Source: Bog-473 sp963726005 (GTDB taxonomy: Bacteria > Actinomycetota > Acidimicrobiia > Acidimicrobiales > RAAP-2). From it: a stretch of DNA of 64,000 nucleotides. Location: NCBI GenBank assembly GCA_963726005.1, contig CAVSAT010000004.1, positions 434,001 to 498,000 on the forward strand, written 5' to 3'. This document shows positions 35,721-44,597 of this stretch, one piece after another; position 1 is the stretch's first letter; every line of letters begins with the position of its first letter. The notes below the pieces were generated by a model. It ran no database searches and was not told where the DNA came from. It saw only the letters and a program-made list of their open reading frames with translations. The position numbers and the translations under genes are program-made.

Positions 35721-36629
35721 CTACCTCGGCCGCATGCGGGGCGCGAACGTCAGCGCCATCACTACGAAGAAGTCCCGGGTCCAACCGGACAGGTACTGGC
35801 TGGCCGGCCTGTTCTGGCCCGGGACCTGCGCGATCAGCGGTCCGCCGGCGCCCCCCGTAGCGTCGAGCTGCACCCACTCGGGATTGATGTCCAGCTGCAT
35901 GGCGTTCACGGCGCCCGCGCTGAGCAGCGCGGCGGACAGGTCCGCCGGCAAGAGCGACGTCCCGCCCGCGTAGATGATGTTGCCGGCTGCGTCCTGACCC
36001 ACCGCGCTGCGGGCGACGATCATGGATCCGTTGACGGTGGCGCCCCAGTCGGCGGGGATGTCGATCGTCGGATTGGGCACGCCGTTCGTGATCAGCGGGG
36101 CAAGGTTCTGCCGGACGCTCGCGACCTGTTCTCCCGCAGCCGGCAGCGCGCTGCCCCAGACGCCGATGTGCGCCGTGCCGTTGACGTCAATGACGAAGCT
36201 GGCCTTGCCCGCGACGAGGGGGGTCACTGGCTGTCCCTGCACCTCCACCCCGCCGGGCCCGGCGTTCGCCTTGAAGCCGCCGTTGAACGCCGCCAGGAGA
36301 AAGGGCGTCTCGTCGGTGGCGAGCGCTGGACCACGGTCCGGGGGAAGGGCCGCCAGGTTGGCGGGCGGGTCCGAGGTCCCGATGTGGAGGTCGAAGACGA
36401 CCGAACCGGCATCGAAGCGCGCGAGCGTCACCGGACGCCCGGACGGAGAGGAGAACGTCTGCTCCTCCACGGCCACGCCCGCCACGTCCCGGCTGACGAC
36501 CGCCCACGGGGGCGATCCGGCGGGGGAGGTCGTCGTGGTCGTGGTCGTCGCGGCGGCACCGGCGGCGCCAGAGCCCGTCACGAGCGCAAGGGCCGCGGCG
36601 ACAAGGGAGGTGACACAGGCCCGGGGCAC
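35721..36629 (-). CDS. Exported phosphodiester glycosidase family protein (NAGPA/DUF2233)
   Basis: 302 residues. Signal peptide at residues 1-26 (ACVTSLVAAALALVTGSGAAGAA) followed by a poly-Thr tract (T7) of the kind found after the cleavage site of exported actinobacterial proteins. Core motifs PFLLAAFNGGFK, VNGSMIVARSAVG, AVNAMQLDINPEW and C-terminal TRDFFVVM match the NAGPA domain, related to GlcNAc-1-phosphodiester alpha-N-acetylglucosaminidase. Probably acts on a cell-surface glycoconjugate; substrate unknown. Confidence 0.82.
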   Translation of the reverse strand: MPRACVTSLVAAALALVTGSGAAGAAATTTTTTTSPAGSPPWAVVSRDVAGVAVEEQTFSSPSGRPVTLARFDAGSVVFDLHIGTSDPPANLAALPPDRGPALATDETPFLLAAFNGGFKANAGPGGVEVQGQPVTPLVAGKASFVIDVNGTAHIGVWGSALPAAGEQVASVRQNLAPLITNGVPNPTIDIPADWGATVNGSMIVARSAVGQDAAGNIIYAGGTSLLPADLSAALLSAGAVNAMQLDINPEWVQLDATGGAGGPLIAQVPGQNRPASQYLSGWTRDFFVVMALTFAPRMRPR

Positions 36630-36671
36630 GCGGTCAGCGTACGAGGCACATACGGCGACGCGGGGTCGGGG

Positions 36672-37554
36672 TCAGCCCTCGGCGTACCGCTCGGCGATCC
36701 GCTCGAACGCGGTGGGGGTGCCGCCGTACGGGCCGGTCTGCGCGGGGTGGTGCAGGACGAACTCGTCGAAGCCCAGCTCGATATAGGGGGCGACCAACTC
36801 GTCGAATCTGTGCCGGCGAGTCCAGCACCGGCACGGTCGGCGTCCACAGCAGCACCTTGCCGATGCCCTCCGGCTCCCGGCCCGCCGCCCGACATGCCTC
36901 CCGGAGCAGCGCGAGCTGTCGCCGCACCGCCGCGAGCAGCGTGTCCGGAGTGCGCTCGCCCGGCCCTGTGGGCCCGATGGTCACCCACTGTCGCCCGTGG
37001 ACTGCGGCGAGCCGCATCCCCTTGGACCCCCCGGCGGCGATCGTCAACGGAAGAGGCTGCTGCAGAGTGCCCGGCGTGCTGGGCGCCTCGTCTGCGGTGT
37101 AGTGCGCCGTGCGTAGGGACGTGCGTGCTGCCGGGTCCCCCTCGATGATGGGGCGCAGCACCTGCAGGAACTCTTCGAAGCGCACCATGCGCTCCGCCGC
37201 CGCCCATGGTTCTTGTCCGAGGGCGGACGCGTCGAAGCCCGCGCTCCCCGGGCCCAGCCCGAGGTCGAGGCGGCCGCCGCTCACGTCGTCGAGGGCAATG
37301 GCCTCCCGGGCGAGCGTCACCGGATGGCGGAAGTTGGGCGTCGCGACGAGGGTGCCCAACCGGATGCGCCGGGTCACCCCGGCCGCGGCCGCCAGGACCG
37401 GCATGGCCGCGTGCCACGGCCCGTCCGGCATGCCGCCCCAGCGGACATGGTCATAGGTCCACGCGGTCGCGAAACCCGCCCGGTCGGCCCACTCCCACTG
37501 GTGGCGAGCATCGTCCCACCGATCGGTGGGCAGGATGACGAGGCCGACGCGCAC
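36672..37554 (-). CDS. LLM class F420-dependent oxidoreductase (frameshifted)
   Basis: GTG start at 37554: RVGLVILPTDRWDDARHQWEWADRAGF, RIRLGTLVATPNFRHPVTLAREAIALDDVSGGRLDLGLGPG (key parts LGTLVATPNFRHP and LDDVSGGRLDLGLGPG). This is the luciferase-like TIM barrel that uses coenzyme F420. At 36807 one extra base breaks the frame after VLDSPAQ; the next frame gives FDELVAPYIELGFDEFVLHHP and stops at 36672, restoring 293 residues, normal for the family. Substrate unknown. Divergent from the methyltransferase gene 36 bp away. Confidence 0.87.
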
Positions 37555-37578
37555 GCCGCCGAACCTATCCCGGGCGGG

Positions 37579-37584
37579 TACCTT
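37579..37584 (+). promoter_or_regulatory. Candidate -10 hexamer of the methyltransferase gene
   Basis: TACCTT ends 6 bases before the GTG at 37591, placing the predicted transcription start on the start codon (leaderless). No Shine-Dalgarno sequence is present. Confidence 0.45.
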
Positions 37585-37590
37585 GTCGCC

Positions 37591-38400
37591 GTGGCCAACG
37601 AAGCCCAGTCCAAGAGATGGAACGACGAGCAGTGGGCGGCGTACTGGCCGAAGCGGGAGCGGTTGACCGAGACGGTGTCGCCCTACCTTCTCGAGATCGC
37701 CGCGGCGCGGCCGGGCCGGCGCGTGATCGACGTCGGGTGTGGCGGCGGCCCACTGACCCTTGCGCTGGCGCATCTGGTGGCCCCCGACGGAGAGGCGGTC
37801 GGGATCGACATCTCCTCGCCCCTCCTGCGGTTGGCCCGGCAGCGTGCCGAGCAGACCCGCGTGCACAACGCACGCTTCGTGCAGCTGGACGTCCAGACGA
37901 CCGCACCCCGGGAGGAGCCCTTCGATCTGGCCGTGAGCCAGTTCGGCGTGATGTTCTTCGACGAGCCGTTGGCCGCCTTCGGTGCCATCCGCCGCCTGCT
38001 GGCCTCCGGCGGGCGGTTCGTGTTCGCTTGCTGGCAGGATGTCGAGCGCAACCCGTGGCACGTGGGGACCGCCCTTCGACCATTGCTTCCCCCGCCGCCG
38101 ATCCCCCCGCCCGGCAAGAGCCCGGCCGGCCCGTTCGTGTTCGGCGACGACGAGTACGTGCGCGACCTCCTCGGCGGAGCGGGGTTCACCTCGGTCGAGG
38201 GCACGCCGTACGAGACGACGGTGCGGGCCCCGGCCGACGCCGTCGTCGAGCGTTCCCTGCTCCCGTTCATGGGGGTCTCCGCCGAAGACGAGGACGAGGC
38301 GCTGGGGGTGGTCGAGCGCCATCTGGCCCGGTTCGTCGTCGGCCCCGACGCGTATGACTTCCCGTTGGCGTTCAGGGTCTACGAGGCCTTCAACGCCTAG
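37591..38400 (+). CDS. Class I SAM-dependent methyltransferase
   Basis: 269 residues from GTG. Motif I is VIDVGCGGGPLTLALA near residue 46, motif II-like FDLAVSQFGVMFFDEP near 110, and a post-motif helix AAFGAIRRLLASGGRFVFACWQD. This is the UbiE-like/methyltransferase type 11 group acting on small molecules; substrate unknown. The two conserved C-terminal segments GGAGFTSVEGTPYETTV and DFPLAFRVYEAFN are common to uncharacterised actinobacterial relatives. Confidence 0.88.
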   Translation: MANEAQSKRWNDEQWAAYWPKRERLTETVSPYLLEIAAARPGRRVIDVGCGGGPLTLALAHLVAPDGEAVGIDISSPLLRLARQRAEQTRVHNARFVQLDVQTTAPREEPFDLAVSQFGVMFFDEPLAAFGAIRRLLASGGRFVFACWQDVERNPWHVGTALRPLLPPPPIPPPGKSPAGPFVFGDDEYVRDLLGGAGFTSVEGTPYETTVRAPADAVVERSLLPFMGVSAEDEDEALGVVERHLARFVVGPDAYDFPLAFRVYEAFNA

Positions 38401-38432
38401 CGGGGCAGACCCCGTGTGCTAACCCATGGCCC

Positions 38433-38855
38433 GTGGCCGGATACAGCGGGACGCCGCTGCCGAAGAGGCTGGGAATCACCGAAGGGTCGACCCTCGCTCT
38501 CTTCGAAGCGCCGCCCGGTGTGATCGACGGCCTCCCGCCCGGTGTCACCGTGAAGACCAAGGCCAGTGGACCGGCCGACGTCGTGGTCGCCTTCTTCACG
38601 GAGCGCCGCGCGTTCGAGCGCCGTATCGACGCTCTCGCCCGCATGATCTTCCCCTCTGGGGGTCTCTGGGTCGCATGGCCCAAACGTTCCTCGGGGGTCG
38701 AGACCACCGTGGACGAGAACGTGGTGCGAGAGGTCGTGTTGCCGCTCGGGCTGGTGGACAACAAGGTCTGCGCCATCGACGCGACGTGGTCCGGTCTGCG
38801 CGTCGTCTGGCGACGCGACCGGCGCACCCTGACCGCGCCGCCTAAAAGAACGTGA
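38433..38855 (+). CDS. DUF3052 family protein
   Basis: 140 residues from GTG: AGYSGTPLPKRLGITEGSTLALFEAPPG, then FFTERRAFERRIDALARMIFPSGGLWVAWPKRSSG and VREVVLPLGLVDNKVCAIDATWSGLRVVWRR (key parts PSGGLWVAWPK and LGLVDNKVCAIDATWSGLR). The fold and role are not established; the family is common in actinobacteria and other soil bacteria. Convergent with, and overlapping by 14 bp, the signal peptidase gene. A TAACCC element 7 bases before the GTG hints at a leaderless start. Confidence 0.82.
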   Translation: MAGYSGTPLPKRLGITEGSTLALFEAPPGVIDGLPPGVTVKTKASGPADVVVAFFTERRAFERRIDALARMIFPSGGLWVAWPKRSSGVETTVDENVVREVVLPLGLVDNKVCAIDATWSGLRVVWRRDRRTLTAPPKRT

Positions 38856-39477
38856 ACCGCGAGAGGGGCCAGATCCGGAGGTCGACCTTGCCGACGATCG
38901 TCGACTGGGATATCGGGCCCCAGTAGCGGCTGTCACAAGATTGGGTGCGATTGTCGCCCATGACGTAGACGTCCCCCGACGGAATCCTGTAAGGACGACG
39001 CAGCGCGTACGGCGCGGCGGACGGCCCGGCAATGGTCGCGGTCCTGGTCGCGGCCGGGAGCCATGGCTCGGCGAGGACGTGTCCGTTGATGACCACGCGG
39101 CCACCGGACAACGAGATCGTCTCGCCCGGCAGCCCGATGACGCGCTTGACGAGGTCCGACACGGGAGGCCCCGCGCAGTTCTCCTTTGGGGGAGTGGAGA
39201 ACACGACGATGTTGGCGCGGTCGACCCCGTGCAAGTGGTAGCTGAGCTTGTCCACCACGATCCGATCCCCGATCTGCAGGGTCGGCTCCATCGAACCCGA
39301 GGGGATGGAGTACGTGGCGACGACGAAGGCGCGGAGGAGGATGGCGATGACGACGGCCACGACGACGACGCCGAGCAACTCGACGATCCAGCGGTACGAC
39401 CGTTCGGGGTCGGCGGTGTGGCGTCCCTCGCCAGCCGTCGGGGCCGGCGCGTCGGCCGGCTGGTCGTCGGCGTCCAT
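38842..39477 (-). CDS. lepB: Signal peptidase I
   Basis: 211 residues. One N-terminal transmembrane helix (residues 30-50, IVELLGVVVVAVVIAILLRAF), catalytic Ser in SIPSGSMEPTL near 60, catalytic Lys in SDLVKRVIGLPG near 112, and the later boxes GDVYVMGDNR and SRYWGPIS. It removes signal peptides from secreted proteins on the outer side of the membrane. A TAATAC element 10 bases upstream of the ATG (minus strand, 39493-39488) could be the -10. Confidence 0.95.
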   Translation of the reverse strand: MDADDQPADAPAPTAGEGRHTADPERSYRWIVELLGVVVVAVVIAILLRAFVVATYSIPSGSMEPTLQIGDRIVVDKLSYHLHGVDRANIVVFSTPPKENCAGPPVSDLVKRVIGLPGETISLSGGRVVINGHVLAEPWLPAATRTATIAGPSAAPYALRRPYRIPSGDVYVMGDNRTQSCDSRYWGPISQSTIVGKVDLRIWPLSRFTFF

Positions 39478-39567
39478 GGCCCGAGAAGTATTACCCGCTC
39501 GATGCGGCCCGGCCGGTCGGTCGTGGCATCACGAGGAGCTGTCACGCCCCCGGGGCAGGATGGGAGC

Positions 39568-40290
39568 GTGGTCAGCGCCGTCATCTTCGATTTCTACGGC
39601 ACTCTCGCCCACTGGGCCGACGCCGATGGCCACAACTACCGGGCGGTCTTCGCCGCCCACGGCTACGCGCTCGACCCGACCGTCCTCCAGGATTATTTCT
39701 CCCGGTACGACGGGGTCGACCATGCCGAGCACTCCGTCAGTGAGGAGGCCTACGAGGCGTGGGTCAGGGCGCGCCTGGGCGACCTCACCGCCGCCTGCGG
39801 GGTGCACGGCCCTCGGGTCGAGCTGGTGATCGACGCGTTGCGGGACTCCGACCGGGGCGGGATGGTCGCCTACCCCGAGGCGGCGGCGACCCTGTCCGCA
39901 TTGCGCGAGGCGGGCCTCGCCGTCGGCGTCTGCTCCAACTGGGGATGGGAGCTCGACGCCTTCCTCCGCGAGGTCGGCCTCTTGCATCTGGTCGACGCGG
40001 GCGTCACCTCGGCGCGGGCCGGGGCGCGCAAGCCCCATCCCGGTATCTACGCCCGGGCTGCCGAGTCGCTCGACGTCGACCCGCGGCAGGTCCTCTTCGT
40101 CGGTGACTCGTGGGAGCCCGACGTCCGGGGGCCGCGTCGCCAGGGCATGGCTGCGGCGCACGTCTGGCGGACCGACGAGCGGAGGGAGCAGTGCGCCCCC
40201 GCGCTCGAGCCCGGTGACCACCGCGTGGGGGAGTTGACCGGCGTCCTCGAGCTGCTCGGGCTCTCGCCGCGCCTCACGACGGGGTCGTGA
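39568..40290 (+). CDS. HAD superfamily hydrolase
   Basis: 240 residues from GTG. Motif I VIFDFYGTLAHW (nucleophile Asp), motif II VGVCSNWGWELD, Lys in RAGARKPHPGIY and motif IV VLFVGDSWEPDVRGPRRQGM. The cap is helical (C1 type), as in phosphoglycolate phosphatase and haloacid dehalogenase relatives; the substrate cannot be predicted. The protein is transcribed divergently from lepB, about 90 bp apart. Confidence 0.87.
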   Translation: MVSAVIFDFYGTLAHWADADGHNYRAVFAAHGYALDPTVLQDYFSRYDGVDHAEHSVSEEAYEAWVRARLGDLTAACGVHGPRVELVIDALRDSDRGGMVAYPEAAATLSALREAGLAVGVCSNWGWELDAFLREVGLLHLVDAGVTSARAGARKPHPGIYARAAESLDVDPRQVLFVGDSWEPDVRGPRRQGMAAAHVWRTDERREQCAPALEPGDHRVGELTGVLELLGLSPRLTTGS

Positions 40291-40349
40291 CGAGCGGGTC
40301 AATTCCGCGGGGAACGCGATCGCGCTCCCTGCTCGGAGCGTGCGGTGGC

Positions 40350-42026
40350 TCAGCCGACCGGCGGGCGGCCGTTCTCGGCCAAACCGGCGGCCAGCACCAC
40401 CCGCTCGTCGTCGCGTAACGGCACCAACCGGACGTCGGGGCTGTCGAGCGGGCGCCACCACACCGGCTCGTCACACGCCCACGCCTCGGTGCGCAGGTTC
40501 ACCTTGGTCACCTTTCCGGTGGCCGTCTGGGGCAGCGACGCCGAGACCCGGACGAAGCGCGGCAGCCACTTCGGGCCGAGGTCCGGCTGCGCCGTGAGCC
40601 AGGCGGCGAACGCGTCGGGATCGAAGGCGCGTCCCGGAACGGTCTCGAGAGCCACCATGACCTGGTCGCCTGCGCCCGACGCCGTATCGGGGACGGGGTA
40701 CACCGCCACGACGGCCAGGTCGGGGTGGCGCGAGAGGATCGCCTCGACGGGACCGGCCGCGAAGTTCTCGGAGTCGACACGGAGCCAGTCGCCTGTCCGG
40801 CCGGCGAAGTAGAAGAAGCCGTCCACGTCCACATACCCGAGGTCCCCCGTCCAGTACCAGCCGCCCCGCAGTCGGTCCTCTTCGGCATCGTCGCGCCGGT
40901 AGTACCCCTCGAACTTGCCCCGCCCGCTGCGGTTGACGATCTCGCCGATGGCCTGGCCGGCGTTCAGGAGCCGTCCCTCGTCGTCGAACACGGCGGGCGG
41001 GCAGGGCTCGCCCGTGTCGGGGCTGATGACCACCAGGTCGACCCCGTCGACCGGCCGCCCGAGCGCGCCTTTGGGCATGCCCATCACCGGGTTGATCGCC
41101 GCACCACCCTCGCTCTGCCCGTAGCCCTCGATGAGGTAGCACCCGAAGCGCCTCCGGAAGCGGTCCCGGTCGCGCACCGAGGCCTCCGTCCCGAAGGCGC
41201 TCTTCAGCGTGTTCTCGGCGTCGTCGGGCCGTTCGGGGGTGGCGAGGATGTACGCGATCGCCTTGCCCACGTAGCTGAACTTGGTGGCACCGAAGCGGCG
41301 CACGTCATCGAGGAAGGCGGAGGCGCTGAAGCGCGGCCGCACGGCGATGGCCGCCCCGACCATGACCGCGGGCCCCCACAACGCCATGAGTGCGTTGCCG
41401 TGGAAGAGGGGCATGGGGCAGTAACAGACGTCGTCGGCCGCGTACCCGTAGCCCGGGGCGGCGACTTCGGCGATGCCGGCCAGCCTGCCCTGGGTGCACC
41501 GCACGGCCTTGGGCACGCCGGTCGTCCCCGACGTGAAGATCAGGAGGTACAGCGTGTCCTCGTCGATGTCTCCCGCCCCGTCCACGAGAGCGCGCGCGGC
41601 CGCGGAACCGGCGAACTGGCCCAGCAGCTCCTCGTAGCGCGCGCTCCCGGTGACGAGCACGTTGTCGCCGGCCGCTCCGAGCGAGAGCCCGTCGAGGAGC
41701 GCCGCCCCGTCGGCGTCGGTGACGATCAGGGCGCAGTCGGTGGCCCGGACGTCGGCGGCGAGCGCCTCGCCGCGCCTCGTCGGGTTGATCCCGACGATCG
41801 CCGCCCCCGCCAACGCGGCGCCGTTCAGCCAGAACAGGTACTCCGGCCCGTTGGGCAGGAGCACGCCGATGTGGGGCGCGCCACCCCCGAACAACGACCG
41901 GGCCAGTGCGGCCCGCGCCGCCCCCTCGCCGACGGCCTCCCGCCAGGTCCAGTGCCCGGAGGCATCCATGACCCCGGTGCGGTCGTCCTCCGCGTGGGCG
42001 GCGACCATGGCGGCCACCGTGGTCAC
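40350..42026 (-). CDS. AMP-dependent acyl-CoA synthetase (fatty-acid-CoA ligase)
   Basis: 558 residues. GTG start overlaps the stop of the hydroxyacid oxidase (GTGA). P-loop-like motif LIFTSGTTGVPKAVR near residue 170, GYGQSEGGAAINP (adenine site), YWTGDLGYVDVDGFFYFAGRTGDWLRVDSENFAAGPVE (hinge; seen as WTGDLGYVD and GRTGDWLRVDSENF) and the catalytic Lys in LPQTATGKVTKVNLR. Activates a carboxylic acid to its CoA thioester; the group contains FadD17-like and steroid-type ligases. Confidence 0.92.
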   Translation of the reverse strand: MTTVAAMVAAHAEDDRTGVMDASGHWTWREAVGEGAARAALARSLFGGGAPHIGVLLPNGPEYLFWLNGAALAGAAIVGINPTRRGEALAADVRATDCALIVTDADGAALLDGLSLGAAGDNVLVTGSARYEELLGQFAGSAAARALVDGAGDIDEDTLYLLIFTSGTTGVPKAVRCTQGRLAGIAEVAAPGYGYAADDVCYCPMPLFHGNALMALWGPAVMVGAAIAVRPRFSASAFLDDVRRFGATKFSYVGKAIAYILATPERPDDAENTLKSAFGTEASVRDRDRFRRRFGCYLIEGYGQSEGGAAINPVMGMPKGALGRPVDGVDLVVISPDTGEPCPPAVFDDEGRLLNAGQAIGEIVNRSGRGKFEGYYRRDDAEEDRLRGGWYWTGDLGYVDVDGFFYFAGRTGDWLRVDSENFAAGPVEAILSRHPDLAVVAVYPVPDTASGAGDQVMVALETVPGRAFDPDAFAAWLTAQPDLGPKWLPRFVRVSASLPQTATGKVTKVNLRTEAWACDEPVWWRPLDSPDVRLVPLRDDERVVLAAGLAENGRPPVG

Positions 42027-43213
42027 GACGGGCCGACCTCGAGCGCCCAGCCCGGAGCCCGTCGCACGAGCCCGCGGTCGACGGCGCCGACCGTCGCCGC
42101 GCCGCACAGCGCCATGGCCCGCCGCAACTCCGCCTCGTACCAGTGCAGCAGCGCCGTCACGCCGTCGGCGCCTCCGGTAGCGAGCGCCCACAGCGAGGGC
42201 CGCCCGACCAAGGTGGCCCTCGCCCCCAGCGCCAACGCCTTGACGACATCGGGCGCGCGCCGCACCCCGCCGTCGACGTACACCTCGGCCCGGCCGGCGA
42301 CCGCGTCGACGACCTCGGCCAGGATGTCCGCCGTGGCCGGGGCGTCGGCCAGCTGGCGCGCTCCGTGGTTCGACACGACGACCGCCGCGGCCCCCGCCTC
42401 GATACACCGCACCGCGTCATCCGCCCGCTGCACGCCCTTCGCCACGACGGGGAGCGAGCTCAACCCGGCCAGCCACCCGATGTCGTCGGGGGTGAGCGCC
42501 GGCTCGAATTCGTGGGTGACGATCGCCATGAAGCCGCCCTGGCGCGCGCTGTCGGTGCTGTCGCCGGCCAGGTTGGGCAACGCCAGGTCGTCGGGCAGGT
42601 GCACGCCCATCCGCCATTCGCGCAGGCGGAGTCCCGACACCGGAGCGTCGACGGTCACGACGAGCGCGCCGTAGCCGTGCGCGACGGCTCGGTCCACGAG
42701 CTCCGCGGTGCGGGCCCGCTCCCGCAAGATGTAGACCTGCATCCAGCGCGGGGCCTCCGGCGCTGCGGCGGCCACCTCCTCGAGCGGGCACGTCGCGAGA
42801 CACGACAGGATCATCAGCGCGCCCGCCGCGGCGGCACCCCGGGCGGTGGCCACCTCGCCTTCGGGATGGGCCAGACCCTGGATCGCCGTGGGCGCGATGG
42901 CGACGGGCGACGCCACGGGAGTCCCCAGGAGCGTGGTGGCCGGCGACACGTCGGCGACGCCCGCCAACACGTGGGGATGGAGCTGCCAGTGGCTCCAGGC
43001 GGCCACGTTGCCCTCCAGCAGGCGCTCGTCGTCCGCCCCGCCCGAGTAGTAGGCGTAGGCCATCTCCCCGATGGCATGGCGGGCGTCGCGCTCCATGTCG
43101 TCGAGGGAGAGGTCCGTGACCAGGGGCGCCGTCCCCTGCAACCGGAGGCCGTCGGGCGCGGGGTTGTGCCCCGATGTGCTGGTGCTGGCAGGATGAGCGG
43201 GCACGAGCCGCAT
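42023..43213 (-). CDS. FMN-dependent alpha-hydroxy acid oxidase/dehydrogenase
   Basis: 396 residues from the ATG at 43213; a GTG 18 codons further upstream is possible but would read into the tandem repeat area. FMN-binding and catalytic segments: GGADDERLLEGNVAAW, SPVAIAPTAIQGLAHPEGE, MQVYILRERART, VVAKGVQRADDAVRCIEAGAAAVVVSNHGARQLADAP (active-site SNHGARQ with His and Arg), EVYVDGGVRRAPDVVKALALGA. The family oxidises L-lactate, glycolate or mandelate; which one is unclear. Operon with the acyl-CoA ligase. Confidence 0.9.
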   Translation of the reverse strand: MRLVPAHPASTSTSGHNPAPDGLRLQGTAPLVTDLSLDDMERDARHAIGEMAYAYYSGGADDERLLEGNVAAWSHWQLHPHVLAGVADVSPATTLLGTPVASPVAIAPTAIQGLAHPEGEVATARGAAAAGALMILSCLATCPLEEVAAAAPEAPRWMQVYILRERARTAELVDRAVAHGYGALVVTVDAPVSGLRLREWRMGVHLPDDLALPNLAGDSTDSARQGGFMAIVTHEFEPALTPDDIGWLAGLSSLPVVAKGVQRADDAVRCIEAGAAAVVVSNHGARQLADAPATADILAEVVDAVAGRAEVYVDGGVRRAPDVVKALALGARATLVGRPSLWALATGGADGVTALLHWYEAELRRAMALCGAATVGAVDRGLVRRAPGWALEVGPS

Positions 43214-43248
43214 GGTAGGCGGCGTCCGTGCACCGCACACTCGTACGA

Positions 43249-43271
43249 CAAGGGAACAAGGGAACAAGGGA
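43249..43271. repeat. 8-bp tandem repeat (CAAGGGAA)x2.9 between divergent genes
   Basis: CAAGGGAA CAAGGGAA CAAGGGA. It supplies the AGGGAG ribosome-binding sequence used by the TTG start at 43279 and sits in the promoter region of the divergent hydroxyacid oxidase. Slippage could change spacing. Confidence 0.75.
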
Positions 43272-43278
43272 GCTGCAG

Positions 43279-44154
43279 TTGCGATTCTCGTATGCGGAGT
43301 CGATGACCGACCCGTCGTACTACCTCCCCCTGGCGCGGGCGGCCGAGGAAGCTGGATACGACTCGATCGTCGTGCCCGACAGCATCTGCTACCCCGAGGT
43401 GTCCGACACCACCTACCCGTTCAATCCCGACGGGACCCGGGAGTTCCTCGAGGACAAGCCCTTCCTCGAGCCGTTCTCGCTGATCCCCGCCATGGGGGCG
43501 GTGACCGAGCGCATTCGCTTCGTCACCTTCGTGATCAAGCTCCCCATCCGCCAACCCGTGCTCATCGCCAAGCAGGTCAGTTCCACCGCCGTCCTCACCA
43601 ACAACCGCCTCGTCCTGGGTGTCGGCACCAGCCCGTGGCCCGAGGACTACGCCATCTGCGGCGTCCCCTGGGAGCGCCGCGGCAAGCGCATGGACGAGGA
43701 GATCGCCATCATGCGGGGCCTGATGGCCGGCGGGTATTTCGAGTTCCACGGCGAGGTCTTCGACGTACCCTCCATAAAGATGTGTCCGACGCCGAGCGCT
43801 CCCGTGCCGATCCTTATCGGCGGCCACCACGAGGCCGCCCTCCGGCGGGCCGCTCGCGACGGCGATGGCTGGGTGCATGGCGGCGGCGACCCGGCCGATC
43901 TCCCGGACCTGCTGGAACGGCTGGCCGCGCTGCGGAAGGAGCACGGCACCGCCACCAAGCCGTTCGAGACCCACGTCATATCGCTCGACGCCTACAGCCC
44001 CGACGGCGTCCAGCGACTCGAGGAGCTCGGCGTCACCGACGCCATCGTCGGCTTCCGCTGGCCGTATGGAATCGAGCAGGACACCGAGAACCTGCAGACG
44101 AAGATCGACAACCTGCGCCGATTTGCCGACGACGTCATCGCCAAGGTCCGCTGA
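43279..44154 (+). CDS. LLM class F420-dependent oxidoreductase
   Basis: 291 residues from the TTG at 43279, which has AGGGAG 7 bases upstream; a GTG at 43228 would add 17 residues encoded by the tandem repeat. LRFSYAESMTDPSYYLPLARAAEEAGYDSIVVPDS, RIRFVTFVIKLPIRQPVLIAKQVSSTAVLTNNRLVLGVG (seen as LPIRQPVLIAKQ and NNRLVLGVGTSPWPEDY), MCPTPSAPVPILIGGHHEAALRRAAR-DGDGW. Luciferase-like F420 enzyme of the kind common in actinobacterial lipid and sterol catabolism. Start of a four-gene run ending in a thiolase. Confidence 0.88.
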   Translation: MRFSYAESMTDPSYYLPLARAAEEAGYDSIVVPDSICYPEVSDTTYPFNPDGTREFLEDKPFLEPFSLIPAMGAVTERIRFVTFVIKLPIRQPVLIAKQVSSTAVLTNNRLVLGVGTSPWPEDYAICGVPWERRGKRMDEEIAIMRGLMAGGYFEFHGEVFDVPSIKMCPTPSAPVPILIGGHHEAALRRAARDGDGWVHGGGDPADLPDLLERLAALRKEHGTATKPFETHVISLDAYSPDGVQRLEELGVTDAIVGFRWPYGIEQDTENLQTKIDNLRRFADDVIAKVR

Positions 44155-44172
44155 GAGGGAGGGGAACACCAC

Positions 44173-44592
44173 ATGGCTGACGAACCGCTCACCGCCCGCG
44201 AGCTCGGCATTCGTTCCCGGGCCGCCGTCCACGCCCGCGACCGTGACACGTGGCTGAATCTCTTCGCCGACGATGCCGTGGTGCAGGACCCGATCGGCCC
44301 TTCGGCATTCGATCCCGAGGGGAAGGGCCACCGCGGACGTGACGCGATCGCCGCCTTCTACGACACCGTCATCGGGCCCAGCGAGGCGATCACGTTCGAG
44401 ATCACAGAGTCCTATCTCTGCGGCGACGAGGTCGCCGACGTCGGCGTCATCCGCACCACCCTCGCTGGTGGGACACACCAGGCCGTCGTGCGCGGCGTCT
44501 ACACCTATCGGAGCAACGGCGCCGGGAAGCTGGCCTCGCTGCGGGCATTCTGGGAGTTCGACGCGCTCGAGCTGGTGGAGCTCAAGGGCTGA
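44173..44592 (+). CDS. SnoaL/ketosteroid-isomerase-like NTF2 family protein
   Basis: 139 residues; GGGAGGGGAA precedes the ATG. RSRAAVHARDRDTWLNLFADDAVVQDPIGPSAFDPEGKGHRGRDAI, seen as WLNLFADDAVVQDPIGPS and GRDAIAAFYD, is the typical KSI/SnoaL beginning; ESYLCGDEVADVG and GKLASLRAFWEFDAL follow. Could be a steroid or polyketide isomerase-type enzyme or a dehydratase. Six bases before the DUF35 gene, in the same operon as an LLM enzyme and thiolase. Confidence 0.8.
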   Translation: MADEPLTARELGIRSRAAVHARDRDTWLNLFADDAVVQDPIGPSAFDPEGKGHRGRDAIAAFYDTVIGPSEAITFEITESYLCGDEVADVGVIRTTLAGGTHQAVVRGVYTYRSNGAGKLASLRAFWEFDALELVELKG

Positions 44593-44597
44593 CCTCG

